Shown in pieces: positions 16,767 to 26,286 of a DNA stretch of 64,000 nucleotides. Numbering within the stretch: position 1 is the first letter of the stretch; every line of letters begins with the position of its first letter. The notes beneath the pieces were generated by a model. The model was not told the DNA's origin. It did not search any database and saw only the letters and a list, made by a program, of their open reading frames with translations. The stretch is from Selenomonas sp. (lineage in GTDB: Bacteria > Bacillota > Negativicutes > Selenomonadales > Selenomonadaceae). The stretch is taken from NCBI GenBank assembly GCA_022482925.1, contig JAKVOG010000001.1, positions 186,001 through 250,000 of the forward strand, written 5' to 3'. The position numbers and the translations under genes were made by a program.

Positions 16767-17543
16767 ATGAAAACATCCCGGTTCTTAAGTGCCGGCCTTG
16801 CTGCCGGCATATCTTTCCTGATAGTCACGAGCAATATGGCTGCGGCTTCGCCGATACTCCAGTCCGGTTCCCATGGCCATGATGTGCTCCTGCTCCAGAA
16901 GAAACTGCAAACGGTCGGCTATGAGATTCAGAGTGCTGACGGAATCTACGGTGAAGAGACCGAGCGGGCCGTAGCAGAATTCCAGCGCGACCAGAAGATC
17001 CGCATCACCGGAATCGTGAACAATGCCACCTGGCGGGCGCTCCAGACAGCCAAGAAACGCCAATGGGGCAGCGATGTCCCCCGTCCGTCCCATCAGTCCC
17101 TGGCTGCAGCCACTGCCTCCCGTCCCAGTCTGGACCGGTTAGCTCCGAACAATGAGCCGATTCTTTCCCGTGGAAAAGTCAACTCACTGCTGCAAACTGC
17201 CAAGTCTTACATCGGTGTCCCCTATAAATTTGGAGGAACGACCCCGAAGGCATTCGACTGCTCCGGCTACCTGCAATATGTGTTCGCCCAAAATGGCATC
17301 ACAATTCCCCGGACAGCCGATGAACAGTACAAACTTGGCCTGCGGACACAAAGCAGCCAGCAGCTTGTTCCGGGTGATCTGGTCTTCTTCACGACCTATG
17401 CTCCTGGTGCCTCACATTGCGGCATCTATCTGGGTGATGGCAACTTCATTCATGCCAGTTCCAGTAAAGGCGTTCGCGTGGATAGCCTGTCCAACACGTA
17501 TTGGGCACCAAAATTCCTTGGTGGCAAGCATATCGTAAAATAA
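16767..17543 (+). CDS. Secreted peptidoglycan-binding NlpC/P60 endopeptidase
   Basis: A 258-residue exported protein. A signal peptide (MKTSRFLSAGLAAGISFLIV, cleavage near AAA-SP) is followed by a peptidoglycan-binding type 1 domain at about 35-95 (GHDVLLLQKKLQTVGYEIQS, DGIYGEETERAVAEFQ) and a Pro/Ser linker. From about 145 comes the NlpC/P60 catalytic domain, with Cys in AFDCSGYLQYVF, His in GASHCGIYLGDG and a third residue in NFIHASS. It would cut stem-peptide bonds in the periplasm. ATG at 16767 is used since AAAGGA lies 8 nt before it; the ATG at 16761 is too close. It follows the ArsR gene by 21 bases. Confidence 0.92.
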   Translation: MKTSRFLSAGLAAGISFLIVTSNMAAASPILQSGSHGHDVLLLQKKLQTVGYEIQSADGIYGEETERAVAEFQRDQKIRITGIVNNATWRALQTAKKRQWGSDVPRPSHQSLAAATASRPSLDRLAPNNEPILSRGKVNSLLQTAKSYIGVPYKFGGTTPKAFDCSGYLQYVFAQNGITIPRTADEQYKLGLRTQSSQQLVPGDLVFFTTYAPGASHCGIYLGDGNFIHASSSKGVRVDSLSNTYWAPKFLGGKHIVK

Positions 17544-17587
17544 AAAAAGACGTTGCAGTCAATTCCACGACTGCAACGTCTTTTTTA
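17542..17587. terminator. Strong bidirectional terminator
   Basis: AAAAAAAGACGTTGCAGTC pairs with GACTGCAACGTCTTTTTT around an 8-nt loop, between the convergent NlpC/P60 and sigma-factor genes. Confidence 0.9.
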
Positions 17588-17604
17588 TCTATCTATAATT
17601 CAAT

Positions 17605-18124
17605 TCAGGCAATCGACTCACGCAGTAAATCGACCATATCCTGCCAGCCTTCCTGATCAATCTTCGGCTCTTCCTTCTCACGCAGGATCAACTGCTGGAT
17701 AATCAGATAATTGCGGAACATCCCCACAGACATATCCTGCTTACTCATGATATGCCGGCGCAGTTTCCGCTTGGAACGCTGCAGAGCATTATCCGCACTC
17801 TTCACATTCCCATTGATCTCTTCCGCAATCTGCTGATAGGATTTGCCACATACATACCCCATGAATACGCGAAAATCAAATGGAGACAACTCCTGCTGCA
17901 CAATCTCATGACAATATGCATAATCTTCCTGCCGGATCAAGTCCTCAGCCGGATCTGCATCTGGCTCATCCGCCGTAAGAATATCCATCATCGTATAGGT
18001 ATCTTCCTCGCTGGCCATTGGCCGCTCCAACGAAAGTGCCGTATTGAGCGGCTGATGCTTCAATCGCTGAACTGCCTTGATAGCCGTAATGAACTGACAG
18101 CGGACGCAGCGCTGTGCAAATACA
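17605..18124 (-). pseudogene. SigH-like sigma factor, C-terminal part cut off by an IS
   Basis: From the target-site duplication onward the frame reads VFAQRCVRCQFITAIKAVQR, then LKHQPLNTALSLERP, followed by a linker and a sigma region 4 (LSPFDFRVFMGYVCGKSYQQ, IAEEINGNVKSADNALQRSK). This matches the rest of a SigH/sigma-30-type factor. Fusing it to the fragment at 19492-19759 through one copy of the 8-bp duplication gives an uninterrupted frame of about 259 codons. The open frame continues into the IS end as a short chimeric leader, so a fragment holding regions 2.3-4 could still be made, but it lacks most of region 2. Confidence 0.85.
18117..18124. repeat. Target-site duplication, copy 1 (CAAATACA)
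   Basis: Identical to 19492-19499 and immediately outside the IS inverted repeat. Confidence 0.92.
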
Positions 18125-19491
18125 GGGACTGTCAAGTAAAGTGTGTAAATTAATTTAAATTGATGCCTGATATTTCTGTACCATAGCGCCGATCCGTTCA
18201 TCAATGATTAGCTGATTCATCACCATAGCCCAGTTACGAATGGCGTGGCCCTGCCATTTCTGGTAAAGCTCTTTAATCCGTAGGTAGAATACCTTAAATA
18301 CAGCTGTTTCGCTGCTGAAAGCGCCTTTCTTTGTTACCTTGCGAAAGCTCGAGTTGACGCTCTCTATCGCATTCGTCGTATACATGACACGACGTACATC
18401 GCTGCCGTAGTTAAACAGCTGCTCAATGTGCCGGAAATTGGTTTTCCATACGCGAACGGCCCCCGGGTACTTGCTCCAATCATCGCAAAAACGTTCAAAC
18501 TCTGCCTGCGCGGCTTTCAGGTTTATTGCTCCGTAGATTTTCTTGAGCTGTGCCGTAAAGGCTTTGTAATCCTTGCTTGGTACGTATTTCAGCGAATTGC
18601 GGACCAAATGCACGATGCAGCGCTGCACTACAACATTCTTGAAGATTGATTTCGCGCCGTCTTCCAGGCCGCTTACGCCGTCCATGGAAATGAAGCCTAT
18701 ATCCTGAACACCGCGAGATTTGATTTCATCGAACACCTGCATCCAGCGATGCTTGCTTTCGGTATCGCCCATCCATAAGCCCAGTACGTCTTTCTCGCCC
18801 TTTAAATCATATCCCAATACAACGTACACAGGCTGGTCAGAAACACCTTTCTCCGTACGCATGGAAACATATATACAATCGACGAATATAAAGGGATAGA
18901 AGGCCTTCAATGGTCGATTCTGCCACTCATTCAGTTCATCCAGAACACAGTCTGTGATATTAGAAATCTGTCCTGCAGACAACTTAAAGCCATAGATGTC
19001 ATCAATCGTCGCAGAGATGTCTCTCTGGCTCATGCCACGGGCATACATGGCCAGCACCTTGCCCTCAATGGAGGATACATCCTTCTGGCGCTTTTGCACG
19101 ACCTGTGGCTCAAAGGAGCCGTCGCGATCCCGTGGAACATCAATGGGGACTTCTCCTGCTGAGGTCTTAATCGTCTTATGCAGATAGCCGTTACGGCGAT
19201 TATCCGTTGCTTTCTCGCTGCGTTCATTATTGTCATAACCCAGATGATTTTCCATCTCACCATTCAGCATGGCCTCAAACATGGGACCGAAAACATCTTT
19301 AAGGGCATTTTGCATATCTTCAACGGTCTTTGGCTTATATTCACCGATGATAGCCTTAGCCAGGGTCTGACCACGTGTGGGTTGTTTCTTAGACATAGAT
19401 TTCATTACCTCCGCATGTGTTTGATATCCCCGACAGGGGAGCATATTTTAAACTGCCGTTAACTCACTTACACAGTTTATTATACACTCCC
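18125..19491 (-). mobile_element. IS256-family insertion sequence
   Basis: A complete element of 1367 bp with imperfect terminal inverted repeats. The left end starts GGGACTGTCAAGTAAAGTG and the right end, read inward, GGGAGTGTATAATAAACTG, matching at about three quarters of positions over roughly 30 bp. It is bounded by an 8-bp direct repeat, CAAATACA, and carries one full-length transposase gene. Both the intact transposase and the perfect duplication argue for a recent insertion. It splits a sigma-factor gene, and its transposase is on the same strand as the broken gene. Confidence 0.95.
18155..19396 (-). CDS. IS256-family (Mutator-type) transposase
   Basis: About 413 residues. The DDE residues are visible in FVDCIYVSMR, FISMDGVSGLEDG and TNAIESVNSSFRKVTKKGAF. 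The region between has the inserted helical domain with the C/D(2)H signature, VVVQRCIVHLVRNSLKYV. RDRDGSFEPQVVQKRQ is the family N-terminal block. The frame opens at 19444, but ATG at 19396 (MSKKQPTRGQTL) behind GGAGG is favoured. The enzyme moves the element by a copy-out circle route in this family. Confidence 0.95.
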   Translation of the reverse strand: MSKKQPTRGQTLAKAIIGEYKPKTVEDMQNALKDVFGPMFEAMLNGEMENHLGYDNNERSEKATDNRRNGYLHKTIKTSAGEVPIDVPRDRDGSFEPQVVQKRQKDVSSIEGKVLAMYARGMSQRDISATIDDIYGFKLSAGQISNITDCVLDELNEWQNRPLKAFYPFIFVDCIYVSMRTEKGVSDQPVYVVLGYDLKGEKDVLGLWMGDTESKHRWMQVFDEIKSRGVQDIGFISMDGVSGLEDGAKSIFKNVVVQRCIVHLVRNSLKYVPSKDYKAFTAQLKKIYGAINLKAAQAEFERFCDDWSKYPGAVRVWKTNFRHIEQLFNYGSDVRRVMYTTNAIESVNSSFRKVTKKGAFSSETAVFKVFYLRIKELYQKWQGHAIRNWAMVMNQLIIDERIGAMVQKYQASI

Positions 19492-19499
19492 CAAATACA
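19492..19499. repeat. Target-site duplication, copy 2 (CAAATACA)
   Basis: Direct repeat of 18117-18124 on the other side of the element. Confidence 0.92.
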
Positions 19500-19759
19500 C
19501 TGAAAGGAATATCCTTGCTGATATCATACCCCTGCATCGCCTTAAAGAAACCGATTCGGCCTTCCTGAAGCAGATCTTCCCGTGTCGTATTCCGTTCAAA
19601 CAGACACCTGGTCTGACCGGCAACCATTCGCCCATAGCGTGAAAGCATAAGCTCCACCAGCCGTTCCTCCCTACTCAGCTGATAAAGCCCAACAATCTCT
19701 TCATCGATCATTTCATCGAAGATCTTCATGTCCAAGCCCCATTCACTCCTTGTCCCCAT
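19492..19759 (-). pseudogene. SigH-like sigma factor, N-terminal part
   Basis: About 89 native residues with sigma region 1.2/2.1-2.2: ELMLSRYGRMVAGQTRCLF and TTREDLLQEGRIGFFKAMQG with the core-binding DLLQEGRIG motif. The frame passes into the IS and stops at 19448. The start could be the ATG at 19759 or a TTG/ATG ten codons later behind AAGGAG. In Bacillus SigH drives competence and early sporulation genes; in this non-sporulating lineage its regulon is unknown. The break after DIPFSV removes regions 2.3-4, so this fragment cannot recognise promoters. Confidence 0.85.
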
Positions 19760-20086
19760 ATTGCCTTATTCCTCTTATCTCTATATCCTCTTACCATTCT
19801 ATCTTAACACTTCTTTAATCTATTTTACAATATGACTATTTTCCTAAATTTGATAATCGTACCGCAAAGTCTTCGTTTACGCAACACCAGTACCGTACTT
19901 AGCTCACGCATATTTTCTTTTACCAGATTATAACCGTTTCCATCGCATAAGTGGTATTGGTTTCATGTGAGACTATAGACCTATCCCGCCTTACACTTAT
20001 ATGCCAATTATGTCCTATTATTATATTGTTTGTAATTGTTTATTATCGTCAATAATAGAAAATCATTAAAAAATACCACTTGTAAC
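19760..20086. other. AT-rich gene-free stretch
   Basis: Upstream of the broken sigma gene and downstream of hemL. I see no convincing ORF, RNA or repeat. It should hold the sigma-gene promoter on the minus strand, but no clear -35/-10 pair stands out. Confidence 0.6.
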
Positions 20087-20116
20087 AAAAAAAAACGCCT
20101 GATCTCACTTCAGGCG
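20087..20116 (-). terminator. Terminator of the tetrapyrrole operon
   Basis: Minus strand CGCCTG pairs with CAGGCG around a 9-nt loop, then nine T. It follows the hemL stop by about 25 bases. Confidence 0.85.
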
Positions 20117-20140
20117 CCTAAAAAATTAAGATTCCATGAG

Positions 20141-21460
20141 TTAGCAACGACTGTCAGCAACAGCCTGGAAGGCTTTTGCTGCTGCTGCTATCGTACGATC
20201 GATGTCTTCCTCGCTGTGCGCACCACTCATAAACAAGGTCTCAAACTGCGACGGTGCCAGATAGATGCCCTGTTCCAGCATGCATTTGAACCAGATCTTG
20301 AATGATTCCTGATCCGAGCGGCAGGAATCCTCATAGTCATAGACTTCATGTTCATTGAAGAAGATGCCGAACATCGAACCAGCCTGATGCGCCTGGATGG
20401 TGACTCCGGCTTCTTTCGCCTTTGCCTGCCAGCCCAGCAGAAGCTTCTTCGTCTTGAGCGTCAGACTGCGGCTGTAGTCAGCCTCGCCAGCTTCCGGCTC
20501 TTTCGTGATGATCTTCAGCGTCTCCAGTCCAGCGGTCATGGCCAGTGGATTACCCGAGAGGGTTCCGGCCTGGTAGACCGGACCAGCCGGCGAGACCTTC
20601 TGCATGATATCGCGGCGTCCGCCATAGGCAGCAACTGGCAGTCCGCCACCAATGATCTTGCCCAGGCACGTGATATCCGGCGTGATGCCATAGGCCGCCT
20701 GTGCGCCGCCCAGCGAAGCGCGGAATCCGCACATCACTTCATCAAAGATGAGCAGGGCGCCATGTTTAGCCGTCAGGTCACGCAGGGTACGCAGATAGCC
20801 CTGTTTCGGCAGCACACAGCCCATATTGCCAGCCACTGGCTCCACGATGATAGCGGCAACCTCATCGCCCAGTTTATCCATCACTTCCGTGATGGCAGCA
20901 GCATCATTGTACGGTACCGTGATCGTATCCTGGGCGGTGCCCTTCGTGACTCCCGGCGAGCTCGGTACACCGAACGTCGCCATGCCCGAACCGGCATTCA
21001 CGAGCAGACTGTCGCTGTGCCCATGATAGCAGCCGATGAACTTGATGATCTTTTCCCGTCCCGTATAGCCGCGGGCCAGGCGCAGCGCACTCATGGTCGC
21101 TTCCGTACCCGAATTGACCATACGGATGGTCTCGATCGACGGATAGACCGACATGACCAGCTTGGCCAGCTCGGACTCGATGACCGTCGGTGCACCATAG
21201 CTCGTACCACGCGTCACCGCTTCCTGCAATGCCTTTACCACATTCGGATGCGCATGGCCGACGACCATAGGTCCCCAGGAGCCGACATAATCGATGTACT
21301 CGTTGCCATCGATGTCATAGATCTTATCACCCTCAGCACGGGCAATGAACGGCGGATTGCAGTCCACATTAGCATACGAGCGGACCGGACTGTTCACGCC
21401 GCCCGGCATCAACGTCTTCGCCTCTGCAAAAGCAGCAGCGGATTTTTCCAGATTCAGCAT
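20141..21460 (-). CDS. hemL: Glutamate-1-semialdehyde 2,1-aminomutase
   Basis: Converts glutamate-1-semialdehyde to 5-aminolevulinate, the last step of the C5 route. A 439-residue fold-I PLP enzyme: MVNSGTEATMSALRLARG is the family signature, HGALLIFDEVMCGFR holds the PLP Asp, and TCLGKIIGGGLPVAAYGG the Schiff-base Lys. MPGGVNSPVRSY near the start is diagnostic. It is the last gene of the operon, 3 bases after the hemB stop. Confidence 0.97.
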   Translation of the reverse strand: MLNLEKSAAAFAEAKTLMPGGVNSPVRSYANVDCNPPFIARAEGDKIYDIDGNEYIDYVGSWGPMVVGHAHPNVVKALQEAVTRGTSYGAPTVIESELAKLVMSVYPSIETIRMVNSGTEATMSALRLARGYTGREKIIKFIGCYHGHSDSLLVNAGSGMATFGVPSSPGVTKGTAQDTITVPYNDAAAITEVMDKLGDEVAAIIVEPVAGNMGCVLPKQGYLRTLRDLTAKHGALLIFDEVMCGFRASLGGAQAAYGITPDITCLGKIIGGGLPVAAYGGRRDIMQKVSPAGPVYQAGTLSGNPLAMTAGLETLKIITKEPEAGEADYSRSLTLKTKKLLLGWQAKAKEAGVTIQAHQAGSMFGIFFNEHEVYDYEDSCRSDQESFKIWFKCMLEQGIYLAPSQFETLFMSGAHSEEDIDRTIAAAAKAFQAVADSRC

Positions 21461-21462
21461 CT

Positions 21463-22443
21463 TCAGTTCTCCTCTTTCAACCAGCGGGCAGCATCGATTG
21501 CATGATAGGTGATGATGATATCGGCACCTGCACGCTTCATGCCCGTAAGCGTCTCGAGCACGATACGCTTCTCATCGATCCAGCCATTCTGAGCTGCCGC
21601 CTTGACCATTGCATACTCGCCACTGACATTATAGACAGCCACCGGATGATGGATATGATCCCGGACCTGACGGACGACATCGAGATATGCCATAGCCGGC
21701 TTGACCATGATGATATCGGCACCTTCCTCGAGGTCAAGGTCCACTTCCTTAAGTGCCTCACGGGCATTGGCTGGATCCATCTGATACTGACGGCGGTCAC
21801 CGAAGGACGGTGCACTGTCAGCCGCATCACGAAACGGACCATAATAGCCGGATGCATACTTGACCGCATAGCTCATGATGGAGACATTCTGGAATCCATT
21901 CTCATCCAGCGCCTCGCGGATCGCCGCTACACGGCCATCCATCATATCCGACGGTGCAATGATATCCGCACCAGCCTGAGCCTGCGATACCGCAACCTTC
22001 TGCAGCAGCGCCAGCGTCTTGTCATTGTCGACATAGTGGCCTTCCAGATGACCGCAATGACCATGTGTCGTATACTGGCAGAGGCATACATCCCCGACAA
22101 TCATAAGCTCCGGGATCTCTTTCTTGATGGCCATGATGGCACGCTGCACCGGGCTCGTCATATCCCAGGCGCTGGAACCATCGGCATCCTTATATTCCGG
22201 CAGGCCAAAGACTTCGACGGACGGAATGCCGAGTTCCCAGCACTCTTTGGCCACTTTCACAGCATTCTCGACGGACAGATGATAGCAGTTCGGCATGCTC
22301 GGAATCTCTTCGCGTACATCCTTGCCCGGTACGACGAACAACGGATAGACAAAATCCCTGACTGAAAGAGAATTCTCACAGACCATGGCACGCATTGCCG
22401 GACTGATACGCATACGACGCGGACGAAGTTTCTGGTTATACAT
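21463..22443 (-). CDS. hemB: Porphobilinogen synthase (delta-aminolevulinate dehydratase)
   Basis: Joins two 5-aminolevulinate molecules into porphobilinogen. About 326 residues; the Schiff-base lysines lie in MSYAVKYASGYYGPFRDAA and GADIIMVKPAMAYLDVV. VGDVCLCQYTTHGHCGHL carries the Cys/His metal-site residues, so this is a zinc-type enzyme. ATG at 22443 (MYNQKLRPRRMR) follows AGGAG at the right distance; the ATG three codons earlier is too close to that site. Confidence 0.97.
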   Translation of the reverse strand: MYNQKLRPRRMRISPAMRAMVCENSLSVRDFVYPLFVVPGKDVREEIPSMPNCYHLSVENAVKVAKECWELGIPSVEVFGLPEYKDADGSSAWDMTSPVQRAIMAIKKEIPELMIVGDVCLCQYTTHGHCGHLEGHYVDNDKTLALLQKVAVSQAQAGADIIAPSDMMDGRVAAIREALDENGFQNVSIMSYAVKYASGYYGPFRDAADSAPSFGDRRQYQMDPANAREALKEVDLDLEEGADIIMVKPAMAYLDVVRQVRDHIHHPVAVYNVSGEYAMVKAAAQNGWIDEKRIVLETLTGMKRAGADIIITYHAIDAARWLKEEN

Positions 22444-22487
22444 GAAATACATCTCCTATGATAAGGGCATCTTAGCAGCCCCAAAAC

Positions 22488-24002
22488 TCAAAAATCCTGC
22501 TTGATCGTTTCCACCAGACCGTCGATGGTATAGGTATCGGCGACCATATCCGGTTCCACTCCATTCTGGCGGGCCGTATCGGCCGTCACCGGACCGATGC
22601 AGGCCGTCTTCACCGTCTGCAATGGTGCAGCCGAGCCCAGGATCTGGATCAGATTCCTGACGGTAGAGGAACTCGTGAAGGTAACCAGATCGATGACACC
22701 ACCCGCGAGCTGCTCGCGCAGTGCCTCACCGTCCACATCGCCGCAGACCGTCTGATAAGCCGGAGCGACATCGACTGCAGCGCCCAGTTCACGCAGCTTT
22801 TCCGGCAGGATCTCACGCGCTTCCTGCGCCCGTGGCAGCAGGATCTTCGCATGCGGTGGCAGTTTCCCCTTCAAAGCCTCAATGATCCCCTCCGCCCGAA
22901 ATTCCTGCGGAATGACATCAGCCATCAGGCCATATTGTTTCAGTTTCTCAGCTGTCGCCGTTCCGATTGCCGCCAGTTTTGCATAGCCGAGCGCACGCGC
23001 ATCCCTGCCAGCTGCCAGCAGCCGGTCGAAGAACCGCTCTACACCATTCGCACTCGTAAAGATCAGCCACTGATAATCGGCCAGCCGGGCAATCGCCTCG
23101 TCCAGGGCCTTGTAACCATCCGCCGGTGCTTCCAGCCGGATTGCCGGCGTCTCGATCACCTTGGCCCCCAGCTGCTCCAGCCGGGCCGTAAGCTTCGATG
23201 CCTGGCTGCGGGCCCGCGTGACCAGAACCGTCTTGCCAAATAACGGATGCGTCTTGGGTTCATCGAACCACTGCAGTTTCTCCCGCAGCCGGACGACCTC
23301 ACCGACAATGAAGATGGCTGGCGGCTTGAGCTGCGCCTTCGCCACATCCTCAGCAGCAGTCCCTACGGTAGTCATGAGCACACGCTGCTCAGGCTTCGTA
23401 CCCCAGCGGATCACCGCAGCCGGCGTATCCGCCGGACGGCCGTTCTCGATGAGCTTCTTCGTGATATGCGGCAGATTGGCCACACCCATGAGGAATACCA
23501 GCGTATCGACGCCGGTTGACAGATGCTCCCAGCGCATATTTGACTTGGCCTTGGTCGGGTCTTCATGGCCGGTCACGACCGCAAAAGACGTCGCTACCGC
23601 CCGATGCGTGACCGGGATGCCGGCATAGGCTGGTACCGAGATGGCCGACGTAATACCCGGCACGATCTCGAACGGCAGCCCATTCTGCTGAAGCAGCAGG
23701 CCTTCTTCGCCGCCGCGGCCGAACACAAACGGATCGCCGCCCTTGAGACGCACGACACACTTGCCTTCCGCCGCCTTGTCCACCAGCAGCTGATTGATAT
23801 CTTCCTGCTTCATGGTATGATTGCTGGACGCTTTGCCTACATAGATATACTCGGCATCATCCGGAGCCCATTGAAGGATGCGGTCGTCAGCCAGCCGGTC
23901 GTATACCACGACATCGGCCATTTTCAGGCAATCCACTGCCTTGATGCTGATAAGCCGGTAGTCTCCGGGGCCTGCGCCTACTAAATATACCATTCCTGCC
24001 AT
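22488..24002 (-). CDS. cobA-hemD: Fused uroporphyrinogen-III C-methyltransferase / uroporphyrinogen-III synthase
   Basis: 504 residues in two enzymes. Residues 1-245 are the SAM-dependent methyltransferase (VYLVGAGPGDYRLISIKAVD, VVRLKGGDPFVFGRGGEE, GIPVTHRAVATSFAVVTGHE) that makes precorrin-2 from uroporphyrinogen III. From about 255 comes HemD (GKTVLVTRARSQASKLTARL, WLIFTSANGVERFFDRL, VTFTSSSTVRNLIQIL), which cyclises and inverts ring D of hydroxymethylbilane. The fusion commits flux to siroheme/cobalamin, agreeing with a precorrin-2 dehydrogenase at the operon start and with no hemE or later haem genes in view. Confidence 0.96.
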   Translation of the reverse strand: MAGMVYLVGAGPGDYRLISIKAVDCLKMADVVVYDRLADDRILQWAPDDAEYIYVGKASSNHTMKQEDINQLLVDKAAEGKCVVRLKGGDPFVFGRGGEEGLLLQQNGLPFEIVPGITSAISVPAYAGIPVTHRAVATSFAVVTGHEDPTKAKSNMRWEHLSTGVDTLVFLMGVANLPHITKKLIENGRPADTPAAVIRWGTKPEQRVLMTTVGTAAEDVAKAQLKPPAIFIVGEVVRLREKLQWFDEPKTHPLFGKTVLVTRARSQASKLTARLEQLGAKVIETPAIRLEAPADGYKALDEAIARLADYQWLIFTSANGVERFFDRLLAAGRDARALGYAKLAAIGTATAEKLKQYGLMADVIPQEFRAEGIIEALKGKLPPHAKILLPRAQEAREILPEKLRELGAAVDVAPAYQTVCGDVDGEALREQLAGGVIDLVTFTSSSTVRNLIQILGSAAPLQTVKTACIGPVTADTARQNGVEPDMVADTYTIDGLVETIKQDF

Positions 24003-24062
24003 AAGTATTCCTCTCCCTTAGCTCTATAGATTCAGTATTTGAACTGCTGCCAGCTTCCCGTC

Positions 24063-25004
24063 TCAGCGGTCCAGCAGCAGACCTATCTCGTGCATGATCT
24101 GGAGTCCGCCCATATCCAGCAGACGGTCAGCCAGCTGGATTCCCAGATCCTCAGCATCGGCTGCACGGCCATCGATCCGGTCGCGGTAAAGCCTTACGCC
24201 ATCCAGCGAGGCAATGACCGCCTCGACCTGAAGCTTTCCTGCTCCGGCCGGTGTCGCATAGACACCTACCGGAACCTGACAGCCGCCCTCGACACGTCCC
24301 AGGAACGCCCGCTCCGCTGTCGCACACCGGGCCGTTTCCGGATCATTGAGGAAGCCGATCAGCTCACGGACTTTTGCATCATCCGCACGGGTCTCAATGG
24401 CCAGTGCTCCCTGCCCGACAGCCGGCAGAACCATCGTCTGCGGCAGGATATCCGTGATGCGGTCACCGAATCCCAGCCGTTTGAGTCCGGCCACCGCCAG
24501 AATGATGGCATCGAAATGCTCTTCCTCCAGTTTTCGGAGACGCGTATTCACATTCCCGCGCAGATCCTGGATACTGAGATCCGGCCGTGCATGCAGCAGC
24601 TGTGCCTTGCGGCGCAGGCTCGATGTCCCGACCTTTGCCCCCTGCGGCAGCTTATCAAACGTCTGGTAGGAAGGGCTCACTACCGCATCCCCCGGATCGA
24701 ACCGCTTGGTAATTGCGGAAATAACCAGCCCCTCCGGCACTTCGGTCGGCATATCTTTCAGGCTGTGGACCGCAATATCGATCCCGCCAGCCAGCATATC
24801 CATCTCCAGCTCCTTGGTAAAGAGCCCCTTGCCCCCGATCTTGGCGAGCGGTGCATCGAGGATCTTGTCCCCCTTGGTCGTCATGAGCTTCAGCTCAACG
24901 GTAAGTGCCGGATATTCCTTTTCCAGACAGCTCTTCACGTATTCTGCCTGCCAGAGCGCGAGCTTACTGCTGCGCGTACCGATAATGATTGTGTCTTTCT
25001 TCAC
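24063..25004 (-). CDS. hemC: Hydroxymethylbilane synthase (porphobilinogen deaminase)
   Basis: Polymerises four porphobilinogens. 313 residues with IGTRSSKLALWQAEYVK at the start, HSLKDMPTEVP (active-site region), GTSSLRRKAQL, and ERAFLGRVEGGCQVPVGVYA holding the Cys that carries the dipyrromethane cofactor. Start is GTG at 25004, inside the end of hemA (41-base overlap), so translation is coupled. Confidence 0.96.
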   Translation of the reverse strand: MKKDTIIIGTRSSKLALWQAEYVKSCLEKEYPALTVELKLMTTKGDKILDAPLAKIGGKGLFTKELEMDMLAGGIDIAVHSLKDMPTEVPEGLVISAITKRFDPGDAVVSPSYQTFDKLPQGAKVGTSSLRRKAQLLHARPDLSIQDLRGNVNTRLRKLEEEHFDAIILAVAGLKRLGFGDRITDILPQTMVLPAVGQGALAIETRADDAKVRELIGFLNDPETARCATAERAFLGRVEGGCQVPVGVYATPAGAGKLQVEAVIASLDGVRLYRDRIDGRAADAEDLGIQLADRLLDMGGLQIMHEIGLLLDR

Positions 25005-26286
25005 TGGTTGCCGTCTCTCCTATCATATCAAGCTTAAACAAGGCCCGCATCGCATCGATATAGAACTGTTCCTGTGCCGTCCCGGCTGCCGCATTCAGTT
25101 TCATCATTGGCATCCGCAGGATCTTACGCACGATCATACGGCTCATATGCTCGACCTGACGCCACTCATCCTCCGTGAGCTCCGGCAGCTTCGAACTGGC
25201 CCGCTTCACCTCACGCTGGCGGATACGGTCGCAGCGGTCGGATAGCAGCGCCATGAGCGGCCGGAAGGACAGGTATTGGAACTTGTCCTCGATCGACTCC
25301 ACTTCATCTTCGACGATCTTCTCAGCCTGTCTGGCTTCTTCCTTGCGTTCCTGGATGTGTTCATCGACCACTTCTTCCAGCGCGTCGATATTGTATAAGG
25401 TCACGCCCTTGATCTCACCGACCTCCGGGTCCACATCACGAGGTACCGCGATATCGATCAGGAACAGGTGCCGTCCCTTGCGCTTGGTCATGAGCTGCCG
25501 CGTCTCCCACGGCTTGATGACATAGTGCGGCGCACCGGTCGAGGTCACGATGACGTCGACATCTACGGCCTGCTTCATCGCCTCTTCAAACGGCACCGCT
25601 TCACCGCCGAATTTGGCCGCCAGCTGCTCCGCCTTGTCCTTATGCCGGTTCGCGACATAGATCTTCCTGACGCCCCGCGCCACCAGATGCTGCGCTGTAA
25701 GCTCAGCCATCTTGCCCGCAGCCGAAGATCAGGGCATTGGACTGGTCAAGCTCGCCCAGTTCCTCACGTGCCAGCTCCACTGCGGCATAGCTTACCGATA
25801 CCGAGTTGAACTGGATGCGCGTCTCAGGTGCGCACCCGCTTGCCCGTAGCGATTGCCCGGTGAAAGAGCGTATTGAGCACCGTGCTGGTCGTTCCTTCTT
25901 CGCGTCCCATCGCATACGCATCCTTGACCTGCGACAGGATCTGCCCTTCCCCCAGCACGAGTGAATCCAGACTGGACGACACCCGGAACAGATGCCGGAT
26001 GCAGTCCTCATTGGCAAAATGATAGAGATATTCGTCAATATCCTCCTCATTTCCCGGTCAGATCGAACAGGAACTGCTTCAACGTCGGCAGATCCCGCTC
26101 CGCATCATCGACCACGACATACATCTCACTGCGATTACAGGTAGACAGAACCACCGCTTCCGACAGCCCTTCATATTCATTCAGATTGGCCAGGCCGCTC
26201 TTGATTGCCTGCTTTGTGATTGCGAACCGCTCCCGCACGTCTACCGGTGCAGTCTTATGATTCAGCCCCAGCATCAATAATTCCAT
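24964..26286 (-). pseudogene. hemA: Glutamyl-tRNA reductase, frame broken
   Basis: Reduces glutamyl-tRNA to glutamate-1-semialdehyde, the first committed step. MELLMLGLNHKTAPVDVRER and VVLSTCNRSEMYVVVDD (catalytic Cys) are at the N-terminus. SVSVSYAAVELAREELG and NALIFG-GKMAELTAQHL form the NADPH domain, and the long C-terminal helical region ends EERHNHYRYAQQ. Three single-base insertions, near 26054, 25827 and 25714, split it into three frames. With them removed the protein is continuous at about 440 residues and has no internal stops, which suggests sequence error. It is essential for the pathway genes that follow, another reason to doubt true inactivation. Confidence 0.88.

Noticed and set aside
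20348-21505. 385-codon plus-strand frame opposite hemL
   Set aside because: Antisense shadow of a highly conserved gene; no ribosome site and biased composition.
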